Assembly: GCF_000495915.1 (NCBI RefSeq) | Contig: NZ_AOFQ01000026.1 | Span: 1-64,000, forward strand | DNA from: Stutzerimonas chloritidismutans AW-1 | GTDB lineage: Bacteria > Pseudomonadota > Gammaproteobacteria > Pseudomonadales > Pseudomonadaceae | DNA length: 64,000 nt | Direction of reading: 5' to 3' | Shown here: positions 43,415-53,458 of the stretch, in pieces | Position numbering within the stretch: the stretch's first letter is position 1 | Layout of the letters: each line of letters begins with the position of its first letter | The notes under the pieces: generated by a model | What the model saw: the letters and a program-made list of their open reading frames with translations, nothing else | What the model was told of the DNA's origin: nothing | Database searches by the model: none | Made by a program: the position numbers and the translations under genes

Positions 43415-43794
43415 GGGCGCTCATACAGTCCACGGTGCCTGTCCTGGCTTCGTTGAATCTCGATGAAAGCCGCGGCTTCTACACGACCTATCTGGGTTTC
43501 CAGGTCGTGCTGCAGGCCACTGACTACCTGATCGTGGAGCGCGACGGTGCGCAGCTGCATTTCTGGCTTTGCACGGAGCGCCACGTTGCCGAGAACACCT
43601 CCTGCTACATACGTACCGGCGATTGCCAGGCGCTGTACCGGGAGTTCTGTCAGCGTGGCCTGGTCCTGGACGCGCCCGTTATGCAGCCCTGGGGCATGCA
43701 AGAACTTTATGTCATCGACGCCCACGGCAACTTGCTCAAGTTCGGCGAGCAACCAGCCGTGAGTCATCCATCCTTTGCTGAAGAAAACTGCTGA
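43411..43794 (+). CDS. VOC-family (glyoxalase/bleomycin-resistance-like) protein
   Basis: This is a 127-aa protein with two beta-alpha-beta-beta-beta modules: [20 protein letters not shown] with [15 protein letters not shown], then [15 protein letters not shown] with [18 protein letters not shown]. Possible metal or ligand residues are the His in LHFW and the Glu in LKFGE. Members bind bleomycin-like drugs or act as dioxygenases or isomerases; the specific role is unknown. It overlaps both neighbours (ATGA with the protease, TGATG with parC), so translation is tightly coupled. Confidence 0.87.
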   Translation: MRALIQSTVPVLASLNLDESRGFYTTYLGFQVVLQATDYLIVERDGAQLHFWLCTERHVAENTSCYIRTGDCQALYREFCQRGLVLDAPVMQPWGMQELYVIDAHGNLLKFGEQPAVSHPSFAEENC

Positions 43795-46046
43795 TGAGCG
43801 AATCCCTCGACCTGAGCCTGGACGGCGTGGAGCGTCGCTCCCTCGCCGATTTCACCGAGCAGGCCTACCTCAACTACTCCATGTACGTGATCATGGATCG
43901 CGCACTGCCGCATATCGGCGACGGTTTGAAGCCGGTGCAGCGGCGCATCATCTATGCCATGAGCGAACTCGGCCTGGGCGCCGACGCCAAGCACAAGAAG
44001 TCCGCACGTACCGTCGGTGACGTGCTCGGCAAGTTTCATCCGCATGGCGACAGTGCCTGCTACGAAGCCATGGTGCTGATGGCGCAGCCGTTCAGCTATC
44101 GCTACACGCTGGTCGATGGTCAGGGCAACTGGGGCGCGCCGGATGATCCCAAGTCCTTCGCCGCCATGCGTTACACCGAGGCCCGGCTGTCGCGTTATTC
44201 CGAGGTGCTGCTTAGCGAGCTGGGGCAGGGTACGGTGGAGTGGGTGCCGAACTTCGATGGCCCCCTCGACGAGCCGGCGACGCTACCGGCGCGCCTGCCC
44301 AACCTTTTGCTCAACGGCACCACCGGCATCGCCGTGGGCATGGCCACCGATGTGCCGCCGCACAACCTGCGTGAAGTGGCGAGCGCCTGCATACGTCTGC
44401 TCGACGAGCCGAGCGCCAGTGTCGAGCAGCTCTGCGAGCATGTGCTGGGGCCGGATTTCCCGACCGAGGCGGAGATCATCACGCCGCGTGCGGACCTGCT
44501 GAAGATCTATGAGACAGGTCGAGGTTCCGTTCGCATGCGGGCCGTCTACCGTGTCGAAGACGGCGACGTCGTGGTCACCGCGCTGCCGCACCAGGTGTCC
44601 GGCTCCAAGGTGCTCGAGCAGATCGCCGGGCAGATGCAGGCCAAGAAGCTGCCGATGGTCGCCGACCTGCGCGATGAGTCGGATCATGAGAACCCCTGTC
44701 GCATCGTTATCATCCCGCGCTCCAACCGGGTCGATGTCGAAGCGCTGATGCAGCACTTGTTCGCCACCACCGATCTGGAGTCCAGCTACCGGGTCAACAC
44801 CAACGTGATCGGGCTCGATGGTCGCCCACAGGTGAAGAACCTGCGCACCCTGCTCAGCGAGTGGCTGACCTATCGCATCGGTACGGTACGCCGTCGCCTG
44901 CAGTTCCGCCTGGACAAGGTCGAGAGGCGTCTGCACCTGTTGGAAGGCTTGCTGGTGGCCTTCCTCAATCTGGATGAAGTGATCCACATCATCCGTACCG
45001 AAGATCAGCCCAAACCGGTGCTGATGGCGCGCTTCGAGCTTTCCGAGCTGCAGGCCGACTACATCCTCGACACCCGCCTGCGTCAGCTGGCGCGGCTGGA
45101 AGAGATGAAGATCCGCGGCGAGCAGGACGAGCTGGCCAAGGAGCGCGAGAAGCTGCTGGCGCTGCTGGGTAGTGAAACCAAGCTGAAGAAACTGGTGCGC
45201 AAGGAGCTGATCGAGGACGCGGAAACCTACGGCGACGATCGCCGCTCGCCGATCGTCGAGCGTGCCGAGGCGCGGGCGCTGTCGGAAAACGAGCTGCTGC
45301 CGTCCGAGCCGGTGACCGTGGTGATCTCCGATAAAGGCTGGGCGCGCTGCGCCAAGGGCCATGATGTCGATGCCAGCGGGCTGTCCTACAAGGCGGGAGA
45401 TGGCTTCAAGGCAGCTGCGGCCGGGCGCTCGAATCAATATGCGGTGTTCATCGACTCCACTGGGCGCAGCTATTCGCTGGCGGCGCACTCGCTGCCTTCG
45501 GCGCGAGGCCAGGGCGAGCCGCTCACCGGCCGGCTGACGCCACCGCCGGGCGCGAGTTTCGAATGCGTGATGCTGCCCGATGATGAGGCGCTCTACGTGA
45601 TCGCCTCGGACGCCGGCTACGGTTTCGTGGTCAAGGGCGAAGACCTGCAGGCCAAGAACAAGGCGGGCAAGGCGCTGCTCTCGCTGCCGAAAGGCGCCAA
45701 GGTCGTCGCGCCGCGGCCGCTGGCCAGTCGCGAGGAGGATTGGCTGGCTGCAGTGACGACCGAGGGCCGTCTACTGGTGTTCCCGGTGCGGGATCTGCCG
45801 CAGCTGGGCAAGGGCAAGGGCAACAAGATCATCGGCATCCCCGGCGAGCGGGTCGCGAGCCGCGAGGAGTATCTGGTCGATCTCGCCGTGTTGCCGACCG
45901 GTGCGACACTGGTGTTGCAGGCGGGCAAGCGCACGCTGTCGCTCAAGGCCGAGGATCTGGAGCACTACAAAGGCGAACGTGGCAGGCGCGGCAACAAGCT
46001 GCCACGAGGCTTCCAGCGCGTCGAAGGCTTGCTGGTCGAAGCATGA
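43794..46046 (+). CDS. parC: DNA topoisomerase IV subunit A
   Basis: This 750-aa DNA-cleaving subunit carries the active-site tyrosine in [12 protein letters not shown] (Y127). The quinolone-resistance region [17 protein letters not shown] has Ser87 and Glu91, the susceptible-type residues. The C-terminal beta-pinwheel blades are visible from about residue 495 ([20 protein letters not shown] and later repeats). The start overlaps the VOC stop (TGATG). It is the last gene of the parE-parC operon before the lipoprotein gene. Confidence 0.97.
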   Translation: MSESLDLSLDGVERRSLADFTEQAYLNYSMYVIMDRALPHIGDGLKPVQRRIIYAMSELGLGADAKHKKSARTVGDVLGKFHPHGDSACYEAMVLMAQPFSYRYTLVDGQGNWGAPDDPKSFAAMRYTEARLSRYSEVLLSELGQGTVEWVPNFDGPLDEPATLPARLPNLLLNGTTGIAVGMATDVPPHNLREVASACIRLLDEPSASVEQLCEHVLGPDFPTEAEIITPRADLLKIYETGRGSVRMRAVYRVEDGDVVVTALPHQVSGSKVLEQIAGQMQAKKLPMVADLRDESDHENPCRIVIIPRSNRVDVEALMQHLFATTDLESSYRVNTNVIGLDGRPQVKNLRTLLSEWLTYRIGTVRRRLQFRLDKVERRLHLLEGLLVAFLNLDEVIHIIRTEDQPKPVLMARFELSELQADYILDTRLRQLARLEEMKIRGEQDELAKEREKLLALLGSETKLKKLVRKELIEDAETYGDDRRSPIVERAEARALSENELLPSEPVTVVISDKGWARCAKGHDVDASGLSYKAGDGFKAAAAGRSNQYAVFIDSTGRSYSLAAHSLPSARGQGEPLTGRLTPPPGASFECVMLPDDEALYVIASDAGYGFVVKGEDLQAKNKAGKALLSLPKGAKVVAPRPLASREEDWLAAVTTEGRLLVFPVRDLPQLGKGKGNKIIGIPGERVASREEYLVDLAVLPTGATLVLQAGKRTLSLKAEDLEHYKGERGRRGNKLPRGFQRVEGLLVEA

Positions 46047-46220
46047 CCAAACGTATTGGCGCTGGAATCGAAGGCCGCTTTCACGGAAGATAGCGGCCTT
46101 TCCAGCCTGCGGCATGTTGCCCGGTGCTTTCTTTCGCGTCGGCGGAGTCGATTGTCCGGCGAGACATATGCACGAGGCATTGGCGATCTGATGGTCGCGA
46201 GCGGCCTGAACTCTGGTGTT

Positions 46221-46937
46221 ATGACGGTAATGAAGAATTTGCTGCGTGTTCCGACTGTTTTGTTGCTGGCCAGCATGGGGCTGACAGGCTGCATCGGCCT
46301 GCAGCCTGCACCAATGTACCGACTGGACAGCGGTACGACTGAAGTGCCTGAGCGAACCGATGGCGCCGCCGTGCTGCTGGCACCGGTGACGCTTGCCGAT
46401 TATCTGCAGCGTGACGCCTTGCTTCAGCGTCTGGCTGACGGCAGCCTGGCCGTCGACGGACAGCGCGCCCACTGGGCGGGTAGCCTGAAGGCCGACGTCG
46501 AGCAGGTGTTGCTGCGCCAGCTGGCCTGGCGTCTGGATACGCAGAGCCTGGTGCTTGGCCCGGCCGACGAAGGCTTTACGCCAGAAGTGCAGATCGAGCT
46601 GTCCATCACGCGCCTTGATTCCGGCCCCGAATTCCCGGCGGTACTCGAGGCGCAATGGCGTCTGCGCGACAAGGCGGGCAAGCACCTGGGCAGTCGACTG
46701 GTGCGCCTGCAGGAGGAGCACCAGGGCAGCGCGAGCGACCAGGTGCGGGCGCAGAGCGTTCTGCTGCAGCGCCTGAGCGAGATGGTCGCCGATGCGGTCG
46801 AACCTACCCTGGTAGCCAAGACCGCACCCAAGGTTGCCCCTGCCAAGCCACAGGTAAGCAAGTCTGCCGAGGCACCGGCACCGCGCATCCCGGCCGCCGA
46901 ACCCATTCGTACGGATATGGAAGTGTTCCGCTTCTGA
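46221..46937 (+). CDS. ABC-type transport auxiliary lipoprotein, PqiC-like
   Basis: This is a 238-aa lipoprotein with signal MTVMKNLLRVPTVLLLASMG and lipobox LTGC. The mature part follows the PF03886 pattern: YRLDSG..., VLLAPVTLADYLQRDALLQR, and WAGSLKADVEQVLLRQLAWR, with the rest of the family repeat after it. PqiC/LetA-type lipoproteins help lipid-transport MCE systems across the periplasm; no MCE gene is in the window. An in-frame ATG at 46230 is a possible alternative start. The C-terminal 40 residues are Pro/Ala/Lys-rich. A strong terminator follows. Confidence 0.83.
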   Translation: MTVMKNLLRVPTVLLLASMGLTGCIGLQPAPMYRLDSGTTEVPERTDGAAVLLAPVTLADYLQRDALLQRLADGSLAVDGQRAHWAGSLKADVEQVLLRQLAWRLDTQSLVLGPADEGFTPEVQIELSITRLDSGPEFPAVLEAQWRLRDKAGKHLGSRLVRLQEEHQGSASDQVRAQSVLLQRLSEMVADAVEPTLVAKTAPKVAPAKPQVSKSAEAPAPRIPAAEPIRTDMEVFRF

Positions 46938-46971
46938 CTCTGTCGCGGCTGCTGTTGCAGCCAGCGCATTG

Positions 46972-47006
46972 AAAAGCCCGGCCAGTGATCTGGTCGGGCT
47001 TTTTCG
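46972..47006 (+). terminator. Rho-independent terminator
   Basis: AAAAGCCCGGCCAG and CTGGTCGGGCTTTTT form a long stem with one G-U pair around a 4-nt loop (TGAT), followed by TTTTCGTTTT. It ends the PqiC-like gene. Confidence 0.9.
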
Positions 47007-47087
47007 TTTTCTCGGGCTGGTTGCGACTGCGGGCTCGACCAAAGGTCAAAGGTCAACGGTCGTTTGATAGCGACCGTATGGTTTGCG

Positions 47088-48617
47088 TCAGTGGGTGCGG
47101 CTGCGTAGTTCGTGCATGCGCGTGAGCTGGCGTTCCAGCAGCGAGGGGTATGGGTCCAGCAGGCGCTCGACGCAGCAGGCGCCTTCCGGGCTGGCAATCG
47201 GGCGGATACGCGCGCGCTGCTGAATCAGCCGGTCCTCGCTGATGCTGCCCTCTACCAGCAGCAGGTTGCGGCTGTGCAGCGACATATCCAGCGCGGCCTG
47301 CGCCGGCTGGCTGAGCAGCAGGTCGCCCTGGCTCAGGTCGAACAGGCCATCGCCCTGGGTCAGGGCGAGCTGCAGTTGCAGCGTGATGCCGCTGTCGGCG
47401 ACGTCGATCTGCAAGGCATGGCCCAGCGCACGCATCAGTTCGCCGCAGCAGATCGCGTGGGTGAGGTAGTTCTGCTCGTCGTCCTGGCTATGAAACAACA
47501 TCAGGCTGCTGCCATCGTTGAGCGTGTGCAGCTCGGCCTGGTAAAGCGTCGCGGCTTGTTGCAGGCAGTCTCGATAGCGTTGCAGCAGTTCGGTCAGGCG
47601 CGGCCGCGGCAAGCGGCGCAATTGTTCCTGCCCGCCGAGCTGGATGGCCAGCACGGCGCTGCGGGTAGGTTGGGGCGGGGTAGGAGGCTGTACGCTCGGG
47701 GTACCCAGTGACGGGAGCTCGAACGGGACGTCGTCGTCCAGCTGCTGCACGTGGTCATCAGCGTTCGCGGAAAAGCCGCGTGGGCGCTGTGACTCGTCGT
47801 CCAGCTCGATATCGAAGCGCTCCGGTTGCGCTGCGGGGGATCGTGAGTCAATGCTGTGGTCGTCACTCTGGTCGAAATAGTCGTCGTCCAGCGCATCGCT
47901 CAGGTCAAGCTCCGCCTCGGGCTTCTCCGGCACCAGGCGTGCCTGCAGCTGGCGCGCAAGGTCGCCAATCTCGTCCTGCCGTCCGGCACCCGGGGCGGGG
48001 TCGTCCGGGTCGCGCAGCCACAGGCGCAGCTGCATCAAGGGCGTCGCCAATTGCCGGCCCAGGCGCAGGCTCAGCATCAGCGTCAACGCCAGCAGGATCA
48101 GGCTGAGCAGTCCCATGCTCTGCAGGCTGATGGTCATCGGCTGCTGAAACTGCTGCATGTCTAGGCTCACGCGCAGATGCCCGGCAATCACTTCCTGAAA
48201 GCTGATTGGTGTCGAATAAAGCCCGTTATCGTCCCCAAGCAGGCCCTGCTGCGGCCGGGTTCCGGACTCGGCGAGCACGCGATTGTCCACGCTGTAGATC
48301 GCTGCGTGAGCGACCAGCGGATTCTTCACCAGATTGCTCAGCAGCACGTTGAGGCTGAGGATGTCGTTGGCCACCAGCAGATCGGTGGCCGAGGCGGCCG
48401 TCTGGGTGACCAGGCTCTGGCCGAGGGCATCGGCCTGCTGCTCCATGGCATGCTTGAACTGCATGCCGATCACCCACGCGTAGATGATCAGCGCCAGCGC
48501 CACCAGCAGCAGCGTATGGCTGGCAATACGCAACACCAGCGGCACGCGATGCTGGCGTACTGCGCGATAGAGCATGAGGAAGAAGTTGTCTGGCTTTACG
48601 GATGCGGGCCGGTTCAC
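47088..48617 (-). CDS. AhpA/YtjB (Smp) family membrane protein
   Basis: This is a 509-aa inner-membrane protein. The start is a GTG at 48617 with GAGAAGAG upstream; it begins VNRPASVKPDNFFLMLYRAV. Helix 1 (VLRIASHTLLLVALALIIYA) and helix 2 (about residues 165-190, MGLLSLILLALTLMLSL) flank a roughly 110-residue periplasmic domain, a topology reminiscent of sensor proteins. An acidic linker and a cytoplasmic domain that resembles a degenerate cyclase-like fold follow. The gene is divergent from serB, as smp/ytjB is next to serB in E. coli and in P. aeruginosa. The function is unknown. Confidence 0.83.
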   Translation of the reverse strand: MNRPASVKPDNFFLMLYRAVRQHRVPLVLRIASHTLLLVALALIIYAWVIGMQFKHAMEQQADALGQSLVTQTAASATDLLVANDILSLNVLLSNLVKNPLVAHAAIYSVDNRVLAESGTRPQQGLLGDDNGLYSTPISFQEVIAGHLRVSLDMQQFQQPMTISLQSMGLLSLILLALTLMLSLRLGRQLATPLMQLRLWLRDPDDPAPGAGRQDEIGDLARQLQARLVPEKPEAELDLSDALDDDYFDQSDDHSIDSRSPAAQPERFDIELDDESQRPRGFSANADDHVQQLDDDVPFELPSLGTPSVQPPTPPQPTRSAVLAIQLGGQEQLRRLPRPRLTELLQRYRDCLQQAATLYQAELHTLNDGSSLMLFHSQDDEQNYLTHAICCGELMRALGHALQIDVADSGITLQLQLALTQGDGLFDLSQGDLLLSQPAQAALDMSLHSRNLLLVEGSISEDRLIQQRARIRPIASPEGACCVERLLDPYPSLLERQLTRMHELRSRTH

Positions 48618-48819
48618 AGAGCGCGGCTCTTCTCGTCGGGAAATTGCCGAGCAGTATACGGAAAGCACGGGGGGCGCTGAAGGTCTGCGACGGTAAGCTG
48701 ACGAATTGCGTCCAGGGTCATCGTGATGGCGCGCGATGTGCCTGCCGCGGGGCCTGTCCAGCGCGCTGGTCAGCTGATGTAGAATGCCCGCCTTCGTTGC
48801 CTGCCATGGGAGCTGCGCC

Positions 48820-50034
48820 TTGCGCGAAATCGTCCTGATCAATATCACCGGTGAAGATCGACCGGGCCTCACCGCGGCCATCACCGGCGTGCTCGCCCAG
48901 GGTGGCGTGAATATTCTCGACATCGGCCAGGCGGTGATCCATGACACGCTGTCGTTCGGCATCCTGATCGAGATTCCGGATAACGAGCGCGCCTCGTCGG
49001 TACTCAAGGACGTCCTGTTCATGGGCTACAAGCATGACCAGCAGGTGCGCTTCACCCCGGTGGCCGAGGCTGACTACCAGCACTGGGTGGCCGGGCAGGG
49101 CAAGTCCCGGCACATCGTCACCCTGCTGACGCGCAAGGTCACCGCCGAGCAATTGCAGCGGGTCAGCTCGATCACGGCGAAGTACGGGCTCAACATCGAC
49201 CATATCGACCGCCTGTCCGGACGCATGCCGCTGGACATGCCGGAAGAACTGGGCAAGGGCTGCATCGAGTTTTCGGTGCGCGGCGAGCCAGCCGATACCG
49301 CGGCGCTGCGCGCCGAGTTTCTCAGCGTGGCGCAGGAGCTCAATGTCGATATCGCCTTCCAGCGCGATTCGGTTTACCGGCGCAACCGCCGGCTGGCTGT
49401 GTTCGACATGGACTCGACGCTGATCGAGGCCGAGGTCATCGACGAGCTGGCCAAGGCCGCCGGTGTTGGCGAACAGGTGTCGGAGATCACCGAGCGGGCG
49501 ATGCGCGGCGAGCTGGATTTCCGCGCCAGCTTCAAGGAGCGCCTGGCGCTGCTGGAAGGCTTGTCGGAAGACGTGCTGGCGGACATCGGTGCCAGCCTGC
49601 GCCTGACCGAGGGTGCCGAAGTGCTGTTCGCCGAACTCAAGCGCCTGGGCTACAAGACAGCGATTCTGTCCGGCGGCTTCAGCTATTTCGCCAAGCAGCT
49701 GCAGGCCAAGCTCGGCATCGACTACGTGTTCGCCAATGAGTTGCAGATCGAGAACGGCAAGGTCACCGGCGTGGCGGTCGAGCCGATCGTCGATGCCCAG
49801 CGCAAGGCCGATCTGCTGCGCCAGCTGGCCGAGCAGGAAGGGCTGTGTCTGGAGCAGACCATCGCCGTGGGGGATGGCGCCAACGACCTGCCGATGCTTG
49901 GTCTGGCCGGCCTGGGCGTTGCCTTCCGCGCCAAGCCGCTGGTCAAGCAGTCGGCCAAGCAGGCGATTTCAACCCTGGGTCTGGACGGGATTCTCTACCT
50001 GCTGGGTTTCCGCGATCGCGACGGCACGGAATAA
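48820..50034 (+). CDS. serB: Phosphoserine phosphatase (two ACT domains + HAD)
   Basis: This 404-aa enzyme performs the last step of serine synthesis. Two ACT domains (LREIVLINITGEDRPGLTAA and RHIVTLLTRKVTAEQLQRVS) precede the HAD phosphatase. The HAD part has the nucleophile motif FDMDSTLIEAEVIDELA, then ILSGGFSYFAKQL, and AVGDGANDLPML. The start is TTG 48820 preceded by GGGAG; an in-frame ATG at 48784 lies too far upstream of the ACT fold. The gene is divergent from the smp-like gene and followed by a terminator. Confidence 0.96.
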   Translation: MREIVLINITGEDRPGLTAAITGVLAQGGVNILDIGQAVIHDTLSFGILIEIPDNERASSVLKDVLFMGYKHDQQVRFTPVAEADYQHWVAGQGKSRHIVTLLTRKVTAEQLQRVSSITAKYGLNIDHIDRLSGRMPLDMPEELGKGCIEFSVRGEPADTAALRAEFLSVAQELNVDIAFQRDSVYRRNRRLAVFDMDSTLIEAEVIDELAKAAGVGEQVSEITERAMRGELDFRASFKERLALLEGLSEDVLADIGASLRLTEGAEVLFAELKRLGYKTAILSGGFSYFAKQLQAKLGIDYVFANELQIENGKVTGVAVEPIVDAQRKADLLRQLAEQEGLCLEQTIAVGDGANDLPMLGLAGLGVAFRAKPLVKQSAKQAISTLGLDGILYLLGFRDRDGTE

Positions 50035-50060
50035 AGCGCGACTGCAGGCTCGAACAACGC

Positions 50061-50096
50061 AAAGCCCCGGATCAATCGATCCGGGGCTCTAGTTTT
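50061..50096 (+). terminator. Rho-independent terminator after serB
   Basis: AGCCCCGGATC (50063-50073) pairs with GATCCGGGGCT (50078-50088) around a 4-nt loop, followed by CTAGTTTT. A-rich sequence before the stem could make it work on the minus strand as well, where the alcohol dehydrogenase gene ends. Confidence 0.9.
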
Positions 50097-50119
50097 GTCA
50101 CTCATGCCTTGCAGTGCCT

Positions 50120-51193
50120 TCAGGGTTTGATCGCCACTTTCAGCACGCCATCGCGCTGATTGGCAAACAGGTCGTAGGCGTCGGTGATGTCGTCCAGCGC
50201 ATATTGATGGGTGACCAGCGGGCCGAGATCGACCCGGCCCGAGGCGACCACATTGAGCAGTCGGCGCATGCGCTCCTTGCCGCCCGGGCAGAGCGAGGTG
50301 ACGATCTTGTTGTCGCCAAGGCCCGCATGGAAAGCGCCGAGCGGAATGGTCAGGTCACTGGAATAGACGCCCAGGCTGGACAGCGTTCCGCCCGGCTTGA
50401 GTACTCGCAATGCGCTCTCGAACGTCGATTGCAGGCCCAGCGCCTCGATGGAGGCGTCGACGCCGCGGCCGCCGGTTAGCTTGAGAACCTCTTCCACCAC
50501 ATCGACATTGCGGAAGTTGAGCGTCACGTCCGCTCCCATCTTCCGGGCGATATCCAGCCGCGCATCCACACCGTCCACGGCGATGATGGTGCCCGCACCG
50601 CGGAGCCTGGCGCCAGCGGTGGCACAGAGGCCGATGGGCCCCTGGGCGAAGATCACCACGATGTCGCCGATCTTGATATTGGCCGCCTCGGCGCCGGCGA
50701 ACCCGGTGGACATGATGTCCGGGCACATCAGCACCTGTTCGTCGGTCAGGCCGTCCGGTACGGGCGCCAGGTTCGCCATGGCGTCGGGTACCAGTACGTA
50801 CTCGGCCTGGGTGCCGTCGATGCTGTTGCCGAAACGCCAGCCGCCCATGGGCTTGTAACCATGGCAGGAGCAGCCGCCGTCCTGCGAGGGGAGGCCGTCC
50901 TGACAGGCGTAGGAGGTGAAGCTCGGGCAGATGGCGCCGGCGATGACGCGCTGACCTTCCTGGTAGCCCTTGACGTTGCTGCCCAGCCTTTCGATGACGC
51001 CTACCGGCTCGTGGCCGATGGTCAGGCCGGGCGCGACCGGATACTCACCCTTGAGAATGTGCACGTCGGTGCCGCAGATCGTGGTTGTGGTGATGCGTAG
51101 CAGGGCATCGTTGGGGCCGATCTCGGGGATGGGCTTGTCCTGCAGTTCGATGCGGCCCGGTTCGACGAACACGGCAGCTTTCATCATGACCAT
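50120..51193 (-). CDS. Zinc-dependent alcohol dehydrogenase (MDR family)
   Basis: This is a 357-aa medium-chain dehydrogenase. Catalytic zinc ligands are the Cys in TTICGTDVH and the His-Glu in TIGHEPVGVIERLG. A Cys-rich loop (about 96-120, QDGLPSQDGGCSCHGYKPMG) is in the place of the structural zinc site but with unusual spacing. The NAD(P) Rossmann core is VVIFAQGPIGLCATAGARL. It oxidises or reduces alcohols, possibly isopropanol or butanediol type, but the substrate cannot be assigned. ATG 51193 is chosen for its AGGAG 8 nt upstream; the start has three clustered ATGs. It sits between serB and fimX, which I recall as adjacent in P. aeruginosa, so it looks like an insertion into core synteny. 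Confidence 0.88.
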   Translation of the reverse strand: MVMMKAAVFVEPGRIELQDKPIPEIGPNDALLRITTTTICGTDVHILKGEYPVAPGLTIGHEPVGVIERLGSNVKGYQEGQRVIAGAICPSFTSYACQDGLPSQDGGCSCHGYKPMGGWRFGNSIDGTQAEYVLVPDAMANLAPVPDGLTDEQVLMCPDIMSTGFAGAEAANIKIGDIVVIFAQGPIGLCATAGARLRGAGTIIAVDGVDARLDIARKMGADVTLNFRNVDVVEEVLKLTGGRGVDASIEALGLQSTFESALRVLKPGGTLSSLGVYSSDLTIPLGAFHAGLGDNKIVTSLCPGGKERMRRLLNVVASGRVDLGPLVTHQYALDDITDAYDLFANQRDGVLKVAIKP

Positions 51194-51330
51194 GGTGCGG
51201 CTCCTCTTCGAGTTGAAGGCGTCCGGACACTCTAGCTCAGCGCTGCGGCTGGCCAGTGATCGTAGTCAAGCTGAGGTGGATTGTCTGGTGGCGTTCGGGC
51301 TGGCGGGGAGGCTGCCAGCCCGGCGGCGCT

Positions 51331-53397
51331 TCACTCTTCGTCGGAGGCGAAGTCGTAGTCCATCGACTGGCTCGGGCCCTGCAGATAATGGCCCTGGATG
51401 TAGCTGACGCCGGCTTGCCATAGCGTAGCGAGTACGGTCGCGCTTTCGACGAACGGTACGATGCTCTGCTTCTGCTGCTCGTGCAGTTCGGCGAGCAGGG
51501 CCTTGAGCGCTTCCTGGTTTTCCTGGCGGGTCAGATCCTGGGTGTAGGAGCCATCGACCTTGATGAACTCGGCATCCAGATGCTTGAGCGTATTGAATGG
51601 GTTGAGCACGCAGCCGAACTGGGCGAGCGCGGTGCGGCATCCGAGGCCGTTGAGTCCCTGGGCCAGCGCCTTGGCCGGTTTGAGATAGGCCACGGCATCG
51701 GCTTCACCGAACTCGAAGGCCAGCGAATCGCCTGGCAGACGCGAAGCCTTGAGCACGACGCCGAGCCAGGGCAGCAGGCTGGGGTCTTGGATACTGGCGG
51801 CGGACAGGTGCAGGAACAATCGCGTGCGATGGCCCTTGGCGCGGTGCTCGGCGAGCAGTTTGATGGAATTGAGAATGACCCAGCGGTCGATCTTGGCAGC
51901 CAGGCCGGCGTCGGCCGCGGTACTGAGGAACTCGTTCGGCGGGACTTCCACGCCCTGCGGATCGAGTAGCCGCAGCAGCACTTCGTAATGCTCGAAGCTG
52001 TCGCCGCGCAGGCTGATGATCGGCTGGAACAGCAGGCGGAAGCTGTTGCTTTCCAGCGCCTGCTTGAGCATCGCGACGATGTCGCCGCGGTTGGCTGCTG
52101 CCGCCAGTTCGTCGGCCGGGTTGTAGAGCTTCAGCGCATTGCCGTCGCTCAGCTCATCGGCACAGCGGTGCGCGCGCTCGATCGCGTCTTGAGCCTTGGC
52201 GGTCTTCTCGTCGAGGCCGGCAACGCCGATGCTGAGGGTGGTTTGCACCGTGCGACCGCCGACATCGAGCAGTTGGCCTTCGACCTTGGTCAGCAGCTTG
52301 CGCAGCTCCGGTTCGGCCTGCTGCGGAATGACGCCGGGTTGCAGGACCGCAAAGACGTCATCGGCGAAGCGAGCCAGCTGGGCTTCGCCGGGGAAGTGGC
52401 CCCGCAACAGGGTGGCGAGCTGGTTGAGCAGCTGGTCGGAGTCGGTCAGGCCGATGTCTGCCTGCAGCGCGGCGAAGCGATCGACGCGGATGTAGGCGAG
52501 GCTGGCGGGCTGACCGGCATTGATCGCGCGCTCTACGGCGGCGTCAATCACTTCGAGGAAGCTGTTGCGGTTGAGCAGGCCGGTTACCGGGTCCTGGCTG
52601 CTGATCTCGCGCAGCTTCTGCAGTTCGGCACTGTCGTTCTCGGCGCGGATCACCACCTGAATGCAGGGCTCGCCGTCATAGGCCGCCGGCGAGAAGTGCA
52701 TGCGTGTCTTGAGTGTGTCGCCATCGGCGCGCACGCCGCCACAGGCCAGTTCGGCGCTGCCTTCCATGCTCTGGTAGTTCTTCAGGAAGGTCTTGAAACG
52801 GCTCTGGTCGGTGCCGCTGATCAGATCGATCATCGGCATGCCTTCCAGATCCTCCACGTCCTCGTAGCCGAACAGTTCGAGGTAGGCGCGGTTGGCGTAG
52901 ATGTGCATGCCGTCGTGCACGTAGGCAATGGCGTCCACCGAGCTGTCGAGCAAGAGCTGGCAGCGCTTTTCCGCTTCACGCAGGGCCACTTCGGCTGAAC
53001 GGCGTGCGCGGCGCTCTTCGAGATTGGCCAGTTCGCGATTGGCCACCAGCAGCAGCCACTCGTCCTCGCCCTGCGGCAGGGCATCCTGGGCGCCGAGCAT
53101 CAGCGCTTCGGTGATCGCTTCGGCGTCGTTGCCTGCGGTTAGCTGGAGGATTGGGATGTCCTTGGCCTGCCGGCGAATGGCGCTGATTGCCTCACTGGGG
53201 TCGAGATTCTCGCTCTGCGGTGCGTTGATCAGCAGATCCCAGGTCTGTTTCAGGGCTTCGGCCAGATCGTCGCTGGAGGTGAGCCGATGCACCCGGGTCG
53301 CCTGTCCGGCATTGCGGAAGAGGCTGACCAGGCGCTCGGCCTCGTTCTGCGAGTCTTCGAGAATCAGCAGGCGGATGGTTTTCTTTTGCAGGGCCAT
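51331..53397 (-). CDS. fimX: FimX: REC-PAS-degenerate GGDEF-degenerate EAL c-di-GMP effector
   Basis: The protein has 688 aa, close to the 691 aa of P. aeruginosa FimX. Order: REC-like (1-125, LLILEDSQNEAERL), PAS (about 150-265, CQLLLDSSVDAIAYVHDG), GGDEF-like (about 268-430) and EAL-like (about 440-688). The GGDEF signature reads ARFADDVFAVL and the EAL motif is EVLLRLLD, so both catalytic sites are degenerate, as in FimX. FimX binds c-di-GMP through its EAL domain and controls type IV pilus assembly and twitching at the cell pole. It is cytoplasmic. The gene is followed upstream on the same strand by a large protein gene. Confidence 0.93.
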   Translation of the reverse strand: MALQKKTIRLLILEDSQNEAERLVSLFRNAGQATRVHRLTSSDDLAEALKQTWDLLINAPQSENLDPSEAISAIRRQAKDIPILQLTAGNDAEAITEALMLGAQDALPQGEDEWLLLVANRELANLEERRARRSAEVALREAEKRCQLLLDSSVDAIAYVHDGMHIYANRAYLELFGYEDVEDLEGMPMIDLISGTDQSRFKTFLKNYQSMEGSAELACGGVRADGDTLKTRMHFSPAAYDGEPCIQVVIRAENDSAELQKLREISSQDPVTGLLNRNSFLEVIDAAVERAINAGQPASLAYIRVDRFAALQADIGLTDSDQLLNQLATLLRGHFPGEAQLARFADDVFAVLQPGVIPQQAEPELRKLLTKVEGQLLDVGGRTVQTTLSIGVAGLDEKTAKAQDAIERAHRCADELSDGNALKLYNPADELAAAANRGDIVAMLKQALESNSFRLLFQPIISLRGDSFEHYEVLLRLLDPQGVEVPPNEFLSTAADAGLAAKIDRWVILNSIKLLAEHRAKGHRTRLFLHLSAASIQDPSLLPWLGVVLKASRLPGDSLAFEFGEADAVAYLKPAKALAQGLNGLGCRTALAQFGCVLNPFNTLKHLDAEFIKVDGSYTQDLTRQENQEALKALLAELHEQQKQSIVPFVESATVLATLWQAGVSYIQGHYLQGPSQSMDYDFASDEE

Positions 53398-53458
53398 GGC
53401 AACAGCTTAAGTGCGCGCCAAAGCGGCGCGGGCAGGCAGGAATGCGAGAGTCGGCAAT

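Noticed and set aside
43794-46046. Fluoroquinolone-resistance substitutions in ParC
   Set aside because: Ser87 and Glu91 are the susceptible-type residues.
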